Source of the DNA: Cricetomys ansorgei
Taxonomy: Eukaryota; Chordata; Mammalia; Rodentia; Nesomyidae
NCBI GenBank assembly: GCA_026225945.1
Contig: JAMJFZ010001133.1
Location: 12,910,001 to 12,974,000 of the forward strand
Direction of reading: 5' to 3'
DNA length: 64,000 nt
Shown: piece after piece, positions 24,225 through 34,420 of the stretch
How the letters are laid out: each line of letters starts with the position of its first letter
Numbering within the stretch: the stretch's first letter is position 1
The notes under the pieces: generated by a model
Told to the model about the DNA's origin: nothing
Database searches by the model: none
The model's input: only the letters and a program-made list of their open reading frames with translations
Position numbers and translations under genes: made by a program

Positions 24225-24440
24225 CTTCCCAAGGTAATTGGGATGTATCTATTTTAGTTTTATGTGTGAGTATTTGTAGGCATGTATTACATGCACCATG
24301 AATGTGTAGTGCCCAAAGAAGCCAGAAAAGGGCATTGGAGCCCCTGAAACTAAAGTTACAACCGTGTGGGTGCTGGGAATTGAACCTGGGGGTCGCTGCA
24401 AGAGCAGCCGGGGCTGTTAACTGCAGACCCATCTTTCCAC
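24225..24440 (-). mobile_element. B3/B2-type SINE
   Basis: gtgggtgctgggaattgaac followed by the reverse head. The tail side is T-rich. Diverged. Confidence 0.75.
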
Positions 24441-24764
24441 GTCCATTCTGACTCTTTTTAATCTAGGCCTTGTGGAGTGTATACTGTTGCTTTTCTCATC
24501 TGTTGCGATTGAACAGACAGGGAAGTCCAAATATTTAAGGAGCGTTCATTATTTAAAAGGAAACGAGAGCTGATGCCACAAGTAAATCATCTTTTAACAT
24601 AAATGCCCCATGAATTGTCTGTTTTAAACTCATGCAGTAAGTAGCTTCAACTTACTCAATTCCCTAACATAAAGTATGCCATCTCTGGTAAGAACAAGCA
24701 TGGTGCTGTATAGCAACACAGTTATACTGTGAGGAATCTAATAGCCTAGCTGTTCAAAGTTTTA

Positions 24765-24962
24765 ATTTTTGAGACCCAGGCTGGGCTTGAACTCCCTATG
24801 TAGCCAAAAATTACTTTCAAATCCTAATCCTCCTGCCTCTACCTCCCAAGAACTGGGATTACAGGTGTACTCACAACACGTGGATTTACGTGGCGTGACG
24901 GATACAACCCACGGATTTGTTCATGCTAAGCAAGCACTCTACCAGCTGAGCTACTGTTGGGA
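24765..24962 (-). mobile_element. B1-ID composite SINE (B4/RSINE1 type)
   Basis: Reverse B1 half (aactgggattacaggtgtac) followed by a reverse ID half (gctaagcaagcactctacc). Confidence 0.75.
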
Positions 24963-25697
24963 GAATATGTGAACGTATTTCTAAATAGTATACTCATTGA
25001 TTTCTGTGTACACCCCAGTGTTTTGTAAGATAACCATTGTACTGGCAGCCTGAAGTGCTGTCAGGACATATGACTTCTCAGCTGAAAAGGCCTGCTTTCT
25101 AATATAAATAAAAGCTGCTCTCCCTTAGCTCAATGTAAACAAATGTGATAAAGGGGTCACGTGGGCACTCCACCAGGCGGGAGGCAGCATTAGGTGCGTC
25201 TCGGCCTCTACTATGGTCTTACAGCTACCTCACTATAGACATGACATGCTTGATAGGTGCGGCCTTGCCCCTTTTGTGTTGGAGGTCAATCCACCATAAA
25301 CGTGGACACGCCCCGACAGCCAAAAGTCCGAGTGGAGTGAAACCATTGTATCTCTTTCGTTGTGCAATTAAGACTTCTAAGAGAGAGCAAGGAGAGGCTT
25401 TTTAAGATAATAAAACACCCGGGACCAGCAGAAGAGAGGGAGTAGGCGGAAGAGAAGAAGGATGGCTTGCTGGGCTTTTTGCTGAAGTCTTTCAGGCTTA
25501 AATGTAAGCCTGTCTGATGTGTCTTAGACCAAGACGGCATAAGTCAAACACGTGACTTGACATGCTCATGCATGCCATCTTGACTCAAAATGCATACAAG
25601 CCATCTGAAGCCGCTGCTGGTTTAACACGGGGTATTGTTTCACTGTAAGTTTTTCTGCATGTAAGAGTATAGTCTTAGTAAATAATATCAAAGTACA
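24963..25697. other. Unassigned, with a locally CpG-rich block
   Basis: Between about 25140 and 25540 I count 14 CpG dinucleotides in otherwise CpG-poor DNA. Overlapping 84-86 codon frames on both strands have no recognisable protein content. aataaa-type signals lie at about 25105 and 25407. It could be an unrecognised LTR or a promoter-like element. Confidence 0.35.
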
Positions 25698-25880
25698 TCA
25701 TGTTTACTGTTCTTGAAGGGGACCAGAGATTGTTTCCTAGCACCTACGTTGGACAACTCACCACCACCCTTAACTACAGCTCCAGGGGAACCAATGTTCT
25801 TCTGGCCTCTGCTGGTACCCAGGTATACATACTCACACACACATACACATAAATAATAAAAATAATTTTTTTAAAGCAGA
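25698..25880 (+). mobile_element. B2/B3-type SINE, 5' truncated
   Basis: Body from tcctagcacctacgttggac to a CA-rich tail with aataataaaaa. Confidence 0.7.
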
Positions 25881-25921
25881 GTATAAACAGTAACGTAGTT
25901 TTTAACCAAATATTTTATGGT

Positions 25922-26068
25922 ACCGGGTGTGGTGGCGCACACCTTTAATCCCAGCACTTAGAAGGCAGAGGCAGGCAGATCTCTGAATCCTGGCCTAGCT
26001 TAGTCTACTTAGCGAGTTCCAGGCCAGCCAGCGCTGCATAGTGAGATCCTGTCTCAAGAAATATTTTT
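25922..26068 (+). mobile_element. B1 SINE
   Basis: ggtgtggtggcgcacacctt, aggcagaggcaggcagatct, gagatcctgtctcaaga. Confidence 0.9.
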
Positions 26069-26209
26069 TTCAGCACATAATTGCATTGCTAGGCTTACAA
26101 ACTGTGCAGTGCATTTTATACCAGCTATACCCCAAACATATGAATAATTCATTCGTATGACCTTATTATGAAGCCACAAGGCAACAGGAATTTTTTAGAT
26201 ATAAGTTTT

Positions 26210-26330
26210 CACCTGCTTTAGACAGCAGAGTCTCACTGTGCAGACTAGTCTGACTTTGAATTTGCAGTAGAATTCCTACTCAGCCCCAAGAGGGTTATAG
26301 ATTATAAGCATGAGCCACCATACCTGACTT
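26210..26330 (-). mobile_element. Diverged B1 SINE
   Basis: Reverse wording gagtctcactgtgcagacta and gagccaccatacctgac. Confidence 0.6.
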
Positions 26331-26914
26331 CTATTGTAATCTTAAGGGACTGTCATTGAATATTCAGTTTGTCCTCACCCAAAACATTATGATGTGATCA
26401 TCACTATATTTAATAAAATAGTTGAAGATGAAGACCCTAATTCAGTATGAGTATCTGCGTTATCAGTTCTCTCAGTCAAAAGTTTATTGGTACTATATTG
26501 GATTATTGAATATTTTCATCTGCACACAGGTCAGATGCACTAAATGTTTTCAGAAAATAGGTTAAGGATATGATTGCTACTGTTGTAAAACCTGTATCCC
26601 TACAAATGATAAGGATGATCATTTTAATTTAAGACCCATAGGTTATGCAATGTATTGGTTATAGGGCAGTAAAAATTTTCTGGTATTTTGCTAACAGCCA
26701 GAGGAGCTCAGTGTGTATCTACTCAGGTCCCCTTCAGTGACTGAGAACACGAAAGGTTTTGTTCCTTTTAATTTGTTCTTACACTGCACTGCTGTGAAAA
26801 CAGGCCCCAGTACTAACTGAGACATGCTTGCCTTCTCTACAGTTTTAAATACTCATTAGAATAGTTTTGAGTTGGGGTTTAATCTTTCACAAACATTTTT
26901 TGCACATAAACTCT
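26331..26914. other. No gene or clear repeat seen
   Basis: AT-rich unassigned sequence. Confidence 0.5.
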
Positions 26915-27035
26915 GGCTGGGTGGACGGGATGAGTTTGTAATCCTAGTACTTGGGAGTTCAAAGTCATCCTTAGCTACACTGAGTGTTGGTAGTCAAGCT
27001 GGCTATCTAAGACCCTGCCTCAAAGGACCAAAATG
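26915..27035 (+). mobile_element. Diverged B1 SINE
   Basis: taatcctagtacttgggagt and aagaccctgcctcaaagg. Confidence 0.6.
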
Positions 27036-27074
27036 TAAACACAGATATAGATACAGATATAAACAAGGGCTGAG

Positions 27075-27240
27075 GGTGAAGCTAGGTGGCACCATGTAAG
27101 CCACAGGTAGTGGGGTACATGTTTGTCATCCTCCTAGTTACTAGGAGATGGACTAAAAGAGTTCAAGGCCATCTTCAGTTACATAAGAACTTCAGCACAG
27201 TTCAAAGCCAGACTCTGTCTCAAAAACAAACAAAACAAAA
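27075..27240 (+). mobile_element. Diverged B1 SINE
   Basis: gagttcaaggccatcttcag and agactctgtctcaaaaac. It makes up much of the 144-codon frame at 27086-27520, which is why that frame is not called. Confidence 0.65.
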
Positions 27241-27604
27241 ACACCTATTCTGTTGTCTCTACCTTGTAAAGAAACAAACAGAAATCAAGATAGTCCAGAC
27301 AGACTATGTCCATCCAGTGGATGATGAGGGGCACCCAGACGTGAAGGCTCTGGGGTATATTAAGGAATTGACTTTACTATCCCAAGTCACAGAGGTCCAA
27401 GTGGGCTTGAGGAAACAAACTCTGGAAGCCAGAAGACTCAGGGTAAGCCCGTCCCCTCTAAAGGCCAGGAGTCAAGATTCTGGACTAGAATCTCCTGTCC
27501 TGCTGGCCAGTGGCCCCTAACTTGGGTCTGACTCAATTTCCACTCCCATCTTATTGAATTTAAACAAACACATGGGCACAAATCTCTAATTCAAAAAAAA
27601 GAAC

Positions 27605-27610
27605 TTTATT
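27605..27610 (-). promoter_or_regulatory. Candidate poly(A) signal AATAAA downstream of the retrogene
   Basis: The minus strand reads AATAAA here, about 1.2 kb after the stop codon. I saw no canonical AATAAA on the minus strand between the stop and this site. The hexamer is common by chance in AT-rich DNA, and a B1 fragment lies between it and the gene, so assigning it to the gene is tentative. Confidence 0.25.
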
Positions 27611-27744
27611 TCAGAATAAGATATAAGATTACAAACTAGAAAATACATAGGCAAGAGTTATTAGCCCAAACAATAGAGCTTTGGGGTTTGTTTAGGTATG
27701 GTAATTTAAGATATACTTTTGAAAAAGCAGTTGAGGAACATCAG

Positions 27745-27830
27745 CCAGGTATGGTGGCTCACACTTGCAATTCCACATTAAAGGTAACAGAAACAAATTC
27801 AAAGCAGCCCTGGGCCACACAGTAAGCTAC
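27745..27830 (+). mobile_element. Partial B1 SINE
   Basis: agccaggtatggtggctcac and gggccacacagtaagctac mark a truncated B1. Confidence 0.6.
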
Positions 27831-28828
27831 AGGTGTGTGTGTGGGAGGGGTGCAGATATTAAATGCTCTATTTGCATTTTAAACACTTTAACACAAATCC
27901 AAAATACAAGGTTCTTAATGCTAATGAGCTCTCATACCTGGCTTAAAGTTTTGTTGGTGTGTACAAACATTAACGTTTCTTTCTAAATTTAAAACTATTC
28001 CTTATTCAACTTAAAACTATGTCATCTAAAAGGTGGGTAGTAAATACAGTTTTCTTCTCCCCTTGAATATTCTAAAACACAGCAGCTTCAATAAACCCTC
28101 ACACAGTAACAGAGAATGTCCTTACACAGCTGAGATGGCTTTCTTCACAGTTAGGACAAAAGTGTATTTAATAATCTGATGTTTTTTTTAAAACACACAT
28201 CATAAGCAAAGATAAAAGGCACTGAAACAATTCAATCAATTTTCAACCAAGTTCTTAAAACCATTCAAAACCACTTGCATTTTATAATTGATAAACTATG
28301 TATTTCTGTAGTGGAAGAAAAAAAAATTACCCCAACCCCAAAAAATCTCAAACTATTTCAACTCCAAGAACAAAAAAATCTGAAAATTAAGAGATTATCA
28401 GTGTTGCTTTGAACTAGTTATTTCTAACAAATTTCATCAACCGTCTCAAAGCTTTGGGGACCTGGCAACCAAGGAGAGAAGCTTTCCCTAGGCAAAGTTA
28501 ATCTTAAAGTCATAGTTCCAGCGACACTTGCAGAGTCAAAATGGTCTCACCTCTAACTCAGGCAGGCTGTTTTCCTTTGTCACTTCTGTGAGAAAGTTCT
28601 GGAACTGACCGCAGTTATTTTCCTCCTAATCCCTTTAGTTCAGTGTGATGCGATTTAAATAAGCCATTCTGTATCAAGAACTTTCACACCCAAAACACGG
28701 CAAGCAGTAATCCGGCCTCGTCCTCCAAGGTAAGGGAACTCTGCAAAGACTCAGTCTTGAACTAAACAACTCTTCGGAGGCCATTCCTTACTCTGACCTC
28801 CACATCCCATTGTTAACGTGCAGAAGTT
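27831..28828. other. AT-rich stretch downstream of the retrogene, possible 3' UTR
   Basis: No coding frame or recognised repeat. On the minus strand this follows the retrogene stop directly and could be its 3' UTR. No clear remnant of the retrocopy's poly(A) tail or target-site duplication is visible; the only A-run on that strand is about 8 nt near 28185. The retrocopy is therefore old or its edges have eroded. Confidence 0.4.
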
Positions 28829-30622
28829 CTAGGCCTCTGGCCAGGGCATCTGAGGTTGGTCTGAGCCCTGCTCCTTCAGGGGCAGCACGTCTGGTGTCTC
28901 CGGCATCTCCAGCGTCTCGAGTGTCTGGGTGTATCTGCTGGTGCACACACGCAGCTTGGGCGGAGGGTTGCACTGGGGACAAACGGCCTGGGGCTGAGGA
29001 GGGCTGGACGTCTTGGTGTCTTCTTGGATTTTCCAGGTCACTAGCTGCATGCAGGCGCTGGCATCCTCGATGGAGCTGTGCCCACTGCTGTGCTGTTGGA
29101 TCATCTGTTTAAGGTACTGGCTGATGAGGCCCCGCAAGGAGCGCTTGTAAGGGAGCCCTCGGTAGTGTGGGAAAAGCACGGACGTGTCGACCACGGTGCC
29201 ATGGATGAACTTCAAAGCCAGCAAGTCACTCTCCAGGCTGTGTCCGATAAGGATGGTTTCGGTGCTGAACAGGCTCAGGAGTATGGCCTGGACATCACGC
29301 AGCTTAACGTTGGTGCTCGCTACGTCGGCTTCGGTCACTCCGGAAAACATGGTGTTGTAATCCACGATTTCGTTGTCTGGCTTGACGAAGGTGTCGTAAA
29401 TCACTCGTAAGTCCGTGTCCACCACTGTGACTCGGGTGAGCTCCAGGCCGTGCGTGGTGTAACACATCTCACAGTCCAGGGCGTAGATGCCCGCGTGCGC
29501 CTCCCAGTCCTTCTTCGGGAAGGTCTTGGCGAAACCGTGCAGGTTGTCTTTCCTGCCGTCCTGCACGTGCTGCTTGGCCACGCTGCAGCCTGTGGCATTG
29601 ACCGGCGCGTAGCAGCAGGAGTAGCGTACTTGCCAGCCTCTGGGCACCTGGGTGGAAAGCACGCGACCCCAGTGGTACACGCAGGGCTCCGGGGAGAGGC
29701 AGCGACCGGAGGACGACACGCGGTACTCGGTGCCACAGCGGCAGCACGTCCTGTGCGTCAGGCTGCGCGGCTGCTCTCGCGTGAAGAGCATCGCCGACCC
29801 TGGTTTCTCCGGATGCGCGAACGGGAAGCCGTGCGCCTTGCGCTGCTCCTCGGTGAGCAGATAGCCCTGCAGGCGGCAGTACAGGGTGGCCTTGCTGAGC
29901 CCCGGGACGGCGCTGGGCACCAGACCCCTGAGCTTCTTCAGGGTTTGCAGGGCAACGTTCAGGTACTTGCTCTTGCCTGGGCTGAGGTCGTAGACCACCT
30001 TCTCTTCCGACTGCGCCTTCTCGATGGCCTCCAAGTGCGAAGAGGAGAACTTGAGGCACTCCTCGGTGAACAGGCCCAAGTAGTGCTGACGCATGGCAGC
30101 CGGGATCTTGTCCTTAAACTCCTTGGTGAAGGTGGGTTTCTTCACTCCAAAGAAAGAAAAGCTGTAGGCGGTCTGCTGCGGGGCGACGATGTAGGTGTTA
30201 ATGTGTGGCGACTGGGCTGTGGTTCTGGTGCTACTGAAGGTCCTCTTGGCAGCTGTGGTGGTGTTGACCAGGCTGGGGCTGGCCATGTGGATGAGCCTCC
30301 TCTTCTCTCCCGCTGACGCTGAAGACAAAGATGACGATGAAGACGAAGGCGACGTCGACGTCTGAGGGCACAGCAGCTTCCTCCGAACCTGCTGGGGTCG
30401 CCAGTGTAGCGGCTCCCAAAGAGCGGTGGGCCAGCCTGGGTGCACCCTGATGCCAGGCCTCAAGGAAGGCACCCGGACTACGACAAATTGGGAGGGCTGG
30501 TAACACGTTGTGGGACACTGGTAGCAAGAAAGCAGGAGGTCCCCGACTGGATGAGACCCCACCCTCCTGCCTTCAGGATGTCCTGGTGGGAACCAACTTC
30601 GTGCTGTGGCTTTCAGGCTCAT
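28829..30622 (-). CDS. REXO1-like 3'-5' RNA exonuclease, intronless retrogene
   Basis: A single uninterrupted frame of 597 codons. From about residue 104 to 538 it reads like the C-terminal half of REXO1 (RNA exonuclease 1 homolog, Elongin A-binding protein 1): a conserved region at about 161-245, a Cys-rich segment at 293-346 (C293, C296, C308, C314, H317, C336, C337, C346), then a DEDDh exonuclease domain at about 378-535. Exo I is ALDCEM (D383, E385), Exo II is HSLESD (D466) and Exo III is HSSIEDA (H515, D520), so every catalytic residue is present. REXO1 is a multi-exon gene and its protein is about twice as long; this copy has no introns, hence a retrocopy. Residues 1-103, including a Ser-rich run at 90-103, are not recognisable parent sequence. 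About 59 residues follow the expected parent C-terminus, and 35-40 parent residues seem missing after residue 244. The start is the first ATG after the TATA box and has A at -3. Predicted role: 3'-5' trimming or degradation of RNA; substrate and expression unknown. The closest known analogue is the intronless primate GOR/REXO1L family. Orthology to it is untested. Confidence 0.9.
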   Translation of the reverse strand: MSLKATARSWFPPGHPEGRRVGSHPVGDLLLSCYQCPTTCYQPSQFVVVRVPSLRPGIRVHPGWPTALWEPLHWRPQQVRRKLLCPQTSTSPSSSSSSLSSASAGEKRRLIHMASPSLVNTTTAAKRTFSSTRTTAQSPHINTYIVAPQQTAYSFSFFGVKKPTFTKEFKDKIPAAMRQHYLGLFTEECLKFSSSHLEAIEKAQSEEKVVYDLSPGKSKYLNVALQTLKKLRGLVPSAVPGLSKATLYCRLQGYLLTEEQRKAHGFPFAHPEKPGSAMLFTREQPRSLTHRTCCRCGTEYRVSSSGRCLSPEPCVYHWGRVLSTQVPRGWQVRYSCCYAPVNATGCSVAKQHVQDGRKDNLHGFAKTFPKKDWEAHAGIYALDCEMCYTTHGLELTRVTVVDTDLRVIYDTFVKPDNEIVDYNTMFSGVTEADVASTNVKLRDVQAILLSLFSTETILIGHSLESDLLALKFIHGTVVDTSVLFPHYRGLPYKRSLRGLISQYLKQMIQQHSSGHSSIEDASACMQLVTWKIQEDTKTSSPPQPQAVCPQCNPPPKLRVCTSRYTQTLETLEMPETPDVLPLKEQGSDQPQMPWPEA

Positions 30623-30760
30623 GCTGCTCTGGACTCCGTCGGTGCAAGCGGCTCTCCAACCTGAGCGGGTGTGAAGTGATCGACAGCGGTGCCGCCTTTA
30701 TATACAGGCGGTGGGCGGAAATCCCTCGACTAATCCAACCGCGTCCAATCACATTTGATC
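30623..30760 (-). promoter_or_regulatory. Core promoter and short 5' UTR of the REXO1-like retrogene
   Basis: Read on the minus strand, a consensus TATATAAA lies at 30704-30697, 75 bp before the ATG. This predicts initiation near 30670-30677 and a 5' UTR of about 50 nt that contains no earlier ATG. A CCGCCC GC-box-like site lies directly upstream (about 30712-30719), and a CCAAT motif (ATTGG on the minus strand) lies at 30745-30749. CpG density is high through the block and falls off quickly upstream, where an L1 3' UTR begins near 30850. Spacing and orientation fit a TATA-type RNA polymerase II promoter serving this gene. Activity is inferred, not shown. Confidence 0.65.
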
Positions 30761-30849
30761 TACTAGCCTCTAGACTGCTTCCGGAAAATGAGCTCCTCCT
30801 ACCAGGAAGGGTGTGCGTGGCGACTGGATCTTTTGGAATTCCTGATCCA

Positions 30850-31140
30850 CTTTGTCCTTACATTTGTTTGCTTTTTATTTTACTATATATCTTAATTCCT
30901 TTGAGAACTTCATACATTGCATTTTGATCCTATTCATCGCCTCCCAGTTCTTCCAGAACCATCTCTCTTCCACATCCACAGCACTTTGTTTCTTCATTTG
31001 ATTTTAAATTCACTGAGTCCAATTTCTGCAGCCCATATACTCTTTGAGTGTGTGGCCATCCCCTGGTGCTATGGTTGTATTTTGGGTGGATGGGGATATT
31101 TTATGTTTCTTTCCCCCCTCCTTCCATTTCTGAGATAGTC
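30850..31140 (-). mobile_element. L1 3' UTR fragment upstream of the retrogene promoter
   Basis: Contains cattgcattttgatcctatt and following C-rich wording typical of reverse rodent L1 3' UTR. It ends about 100 bp from the CCAAT motif of the retrogene promoter and so bounds the upstream regulatory region. Confidence 0.6.
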
Positions 31141-31659
31141 ATGATAAGCTCACCTTGAACTTGAGCTCTTGTCACGGCCTCCTGAGTACTAGATAAGGAT
31201 ATTCTCTGCAATGAGCAACTGGCTTTGAAATTCCAAGCTTTGGGGCTACAAACAGCACTTGCACAATTGTCAGGTAATAAATGCATAGTAAAACAGCATA
31301 AATATTTAAACTAAGACTTTGCCTCAAATGAGAAAGATATAAAATGCATTTTCATTCATTTCAAAATCACAAATCAATTAGAACCTAACAGTGACAGTTT
31401 ACTTGGTCTCAAAACTCTGGATTGAATCTTTGTGAGTGTAAATGCTTCTATGTGGATGTAGGTAACTTATTCAGACCCTCTGAGAATTTCTATGAAAAAT
31501 AGGATTTCGAAAGGGTGCATTTTATTCAGCAAATTCCTATGGTATGCATACCATAGGTTAAACACACAATCAACGTGATAGAATCTGTAATCCTAGAATA
31601 CAAACTTCCTGGTCTTTTTGTGATTGAGTGATTGAATCAGGGATTGTCTGATTCAGTTA
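31141..31659. other. No gene seen; perfect 22-bp palindrome
   Basis: 31536-31557 is a perfect palindrome with arms cctatggtatg and cataccatagg and no spacer. The rest is unassigned AT-rich sequence. Confidence 0.55.
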
Positions 31660-31900
31660 ACTGGGGTGGGGAACCTGGCTGTAAGAGCAGCACCGGTCTC
31701 TAGGCTTGGGTTCAGCGTGTCTTAAAATGCAGGAATCAAGCTGAACACTGGCACTCATCCAGCTTTTCCTGTGGATCACAAGACTATCCTCTTCAAGCTC
31801 CTGACTCTGATTTTTTTTTCCACCAAAATGGACTATACCCATGAATTGTGAGCTAGAAGAAATGCTTTCTCCCTTTAAACTGCCTTTGCCAGGATGTTTT
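31660..31900 (+). mobile_element. MaLR-class LTR 3' part
   Basis: ggactatacccatgaattgtgagc followed by a ttaaactgcctttgcc-type end is the usual 3' wording of rodent MaLR LTRs. Diverged. Confidence 0.5.
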
Positions 31901-32235
31901 TTTAATTAAAGTTTTCATACAATGTATTTTGATCAGGTTTTCCCCTCCCCCGGCTCCTCACCCTCCCCTCCTCACTACTAACCACAAGTCATGTTCTTTC
32001 TCTAGCTAAAGATTGTTTTTTAAAGAAAACCAAAACAAATCAAAAACCAATAAGAAAAACAATACCCAAATGGATCAAATAATCCCACCAAAACCAAACA
32101 AAACAAAATCTTTTAATCCATTTTGTGTTGGCTACCAACTACTTCTGGGCCTGGGGCCTACCCTGGGGTATGGTTGGTGAGCCAAATGTCAGGGAGTTTT
32201 CCCACAGCAACAGGGGGAGTAACTAAGATGCTGTC
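31901..32235 (-). mobile_element. L1 3' UTR fragment
   Basis: catacaatgtattttgatca, a C-rich block, then tgttggctaccaactacttc, matching reverse rodent L1 3' UTR wording. Confidence 0.6.
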
Positions 32236-32429
32236 ATGGAGTGGGGACACCATGAGGTTTCGAAGACAACGACATTTCATGTCGGCTCCCTCGGCCTTCT
32301 GCTTGGTTTGAGAGGTGACCTCTGAGCTGTTCCTGCTTGCCTGCTTCACTCTGCCGTCATGGACTCTAAGCCTCTAGACCCTCAAACCCAGATTAAATGC
32401 TTTCTTCTAAAATTGCCTTGGTCATGATG
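32236..32429 (+). mobile_element. LTR-like 3' fragment (MaLR type)
   Basis: gtcatggactctaagcctct and an attaaatgctttcttct end. Short and diverged. Confidence 0.45.
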
Positions 32430-34045
32430 GGGGGAAATATTGCTTGTATGTTCATACATATATCTTAAGATCTGGAATTGTTATCCCTCAAATTGTTCTT
32501 TATATTCAGAGTTGTTCATCTTCTCTGGGGACTTTTGTGGTTCCATATGAATTTTAGGATAGTTTTTTTTTTTTCTATCTCTTTGAAGAACGATGTTGAG
32601 AGTTGGACTTATCCAAGGCTTTATCAGAGGCCCTCGTGAAAGGACGAAGGGAACCTAGTTCTGAGTCCTTGCTCAGGAGCAGACTTGACAAGGCCAGTCT
32701 GGGGCTTGAGGCCGGAACCTTGAAGGAGTCAAGGTATCTGTTCCTGGGAACATGGATCGCCCCCCACCCACCAAAAGACTAGAATTATCAGCCCCAAGGC
32801 TGCTGTGTGCTCAGTCTGTAATGCTCTTGAGATATCCTTTTTTATTGACTTCTCTTAGTGTAACATTGCCTGACTAGCCTTCTTCTGAACTCTGTCCCAT
32901 TTCCCCCCAGAAATAGTATATAAGATGCTGTACTTCTTAATAAGCTCGAGTGGCATAAGACATAGCTTCTGCAAGACCTCCTGATCCCAAACGTTTCTAT
33001 CTCCTTATCTTCTGATCCGGTCCTCTCTCCCAAGGCTCTGTCACTGCAGAACACCTGCTGGTCCAAGTCAAAGGAGATGGGGATTTTGATTGAGACTGAA
33101 TTGAATCTGTAAATGACTTTTGGTAGGAAGGTCGTTTTCACCATGTTACTTTCACCAATGCAGGAGCATGAGTGTCTTTCCTTTTTCTAGTGTCTTTCTC
33201 TATCATTTTCTTCAGAGGTTTAAAGTTATTGTAGAAGTTCTTCACTATTCCTAGATATTTTGTTTTCTTTGAGGCCACTGGGAATGGGAGTGTGTTCATG
33301 ATCTCTTTCTTTGTATACTTGTTGGTGATGTATAGAAATACCATTGATTGGTGCGCATTGATTCTGTATTCCGACAGTTTGCTGAATTTGTTTATTGTTT
33401 CTAGTAGTTTTCTTGTAGAATTTTTGGGAACTCTAGTGTATAGTATCATGTCATCTGCAATTAGGAATAGTTTGACTTCTTTCCCTACTTGTATCTTCTT
33501 ATTTTCCTTCTGTTGCCTTATTAATTCAGCAGTGCTTCAAGCATAATGTTGAAAAGGAGTGGGGATAGTGGCCATCCCTGTCTCATTCCTAATTTCAATG
33601 GGATTGCTTCCAGCATTTCTACATTTAGGAGGATGTTGGCTGAGGGTTTCTCATATATAGCTTTTATTGTATTGAAGTATGTTCCTCTGGTCCTACAGTC
33701 TCTAGGACTTTTATCATGAAGGCATGTTGGATTCTGTCAAAGGCTTTTTCTGCACCTATCGAGATGATCGTGTGATTTTTGTCTTTAACTCTATTTATGT
33801 GATTGTCTTTTATGGATTTGCATATGTTGAACCATCTCCAAATTTCAGAGATAAAGCCAATTTACTCATAGTGCATAATCCTTCTGATGTATGTCTGTAT
33901 TGTATTCTGTTTGCAGATATTTTGTTGTTCACTTTGAGTCCATGTTCATCAAGGATATCGGCCTGGAGTTTTCTTGTTGTTGTTGTTGTTGTTCTTATGT
34001 TTTTACCTGGTTCTGGTATTAGACTGGCTTTGTAGAATGAGTTTG
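32430..34045 (-). mobile_element. L1 copy C, ORF2 fragment, interrupted by an LTR
   Basis: Minus-strand ORF2 pieces: 33449-33138 reads with SEYRINAHQSMVFLYITN and KKTKYLGIVKNFYNNFKPL, and 33144 onward continues with VIYRFNSVSIKIPIS. Frameshifted and truncated. The LTR at 32594-33070 splits it. Confidence 0.85.
32594..33070 (+). mobile_element. Solo ERV LTR inserted in L1 copy C
   Basis: Starts TGTTGAGAG and ends GGTCCAAGTCA, about 477 bp. TATA-like tatataaga is followed by cttaataag and a U5-like C/T-rich end. L1 ORF2 homology stops at the left edge and resumes at the right edge. Same family as 2622-3062, which is on the other strand. No internal viral genes are present. Confidence 0.8.
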
Positions 34046-34420
34046 GGGGTTCTCTAGAATAACAAAACTTATAGAATATATATATATATGTATGTATAGA
34101 TTTATTATGTTGATCATTTATATTTCTTATATATTATATGTATATAAAGGGGATTTACTAGACTGACGTACAGGCTGTATACCAGCTAATCCAACAATGG
34201 CTGGCTACAAACAGAAAGTCCAAGAATCCATTAGTTTTTCAGTCCATGAGGCTGGATGTCTCAGCTGGTCTTCAGTATATACCGGAAACCCAAAAAAGTG
34301 GACTCCAATGCCAGTGCAGGAATCAACTTGCTAGCAAAGCAAGAGCAAGCGGTCAAATAGCAAAAGTGTGGCCGTTCTTCCATTAGCAGAAAGTGTGGCC
34401 CAGATTAGATTTGTTTGTAT
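34046..34420 (+). mobile_element. Dispersed LTR-like rodent repeat
   Basis: Same family as 16472-16969: shares aggctggatgtctcagctgg and gtccaagaatcca. An AT-rich stretch at 34076-34145 lies near its start. As with the other copy, it sits against L1 sequence. Confidence 0.7.

Noticed and set aside
27086..27520. 144-codon plus-strand open frame
   Set aside because: Its first third is a B1 SINE and the rest has no recognised domain.
29469..30059. 196-codon minus-strand frame overlapping the retrogene in another phase
   Set aside because: Shifted shadow of the true frame; Arg/Gly/Pro-rich composition is typical of an off-frame reading of GC-rich coding DNA.
29450..30316. 288-codon open frame on the plus strand inside the retrogene
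   Set aside because: It is antisense to the REXO1-like frame in GC-rich DNA, where stop codons are rare on the opposite strand. Its translation shows no recognisable family and the sense frame carries full catalytic motifs.
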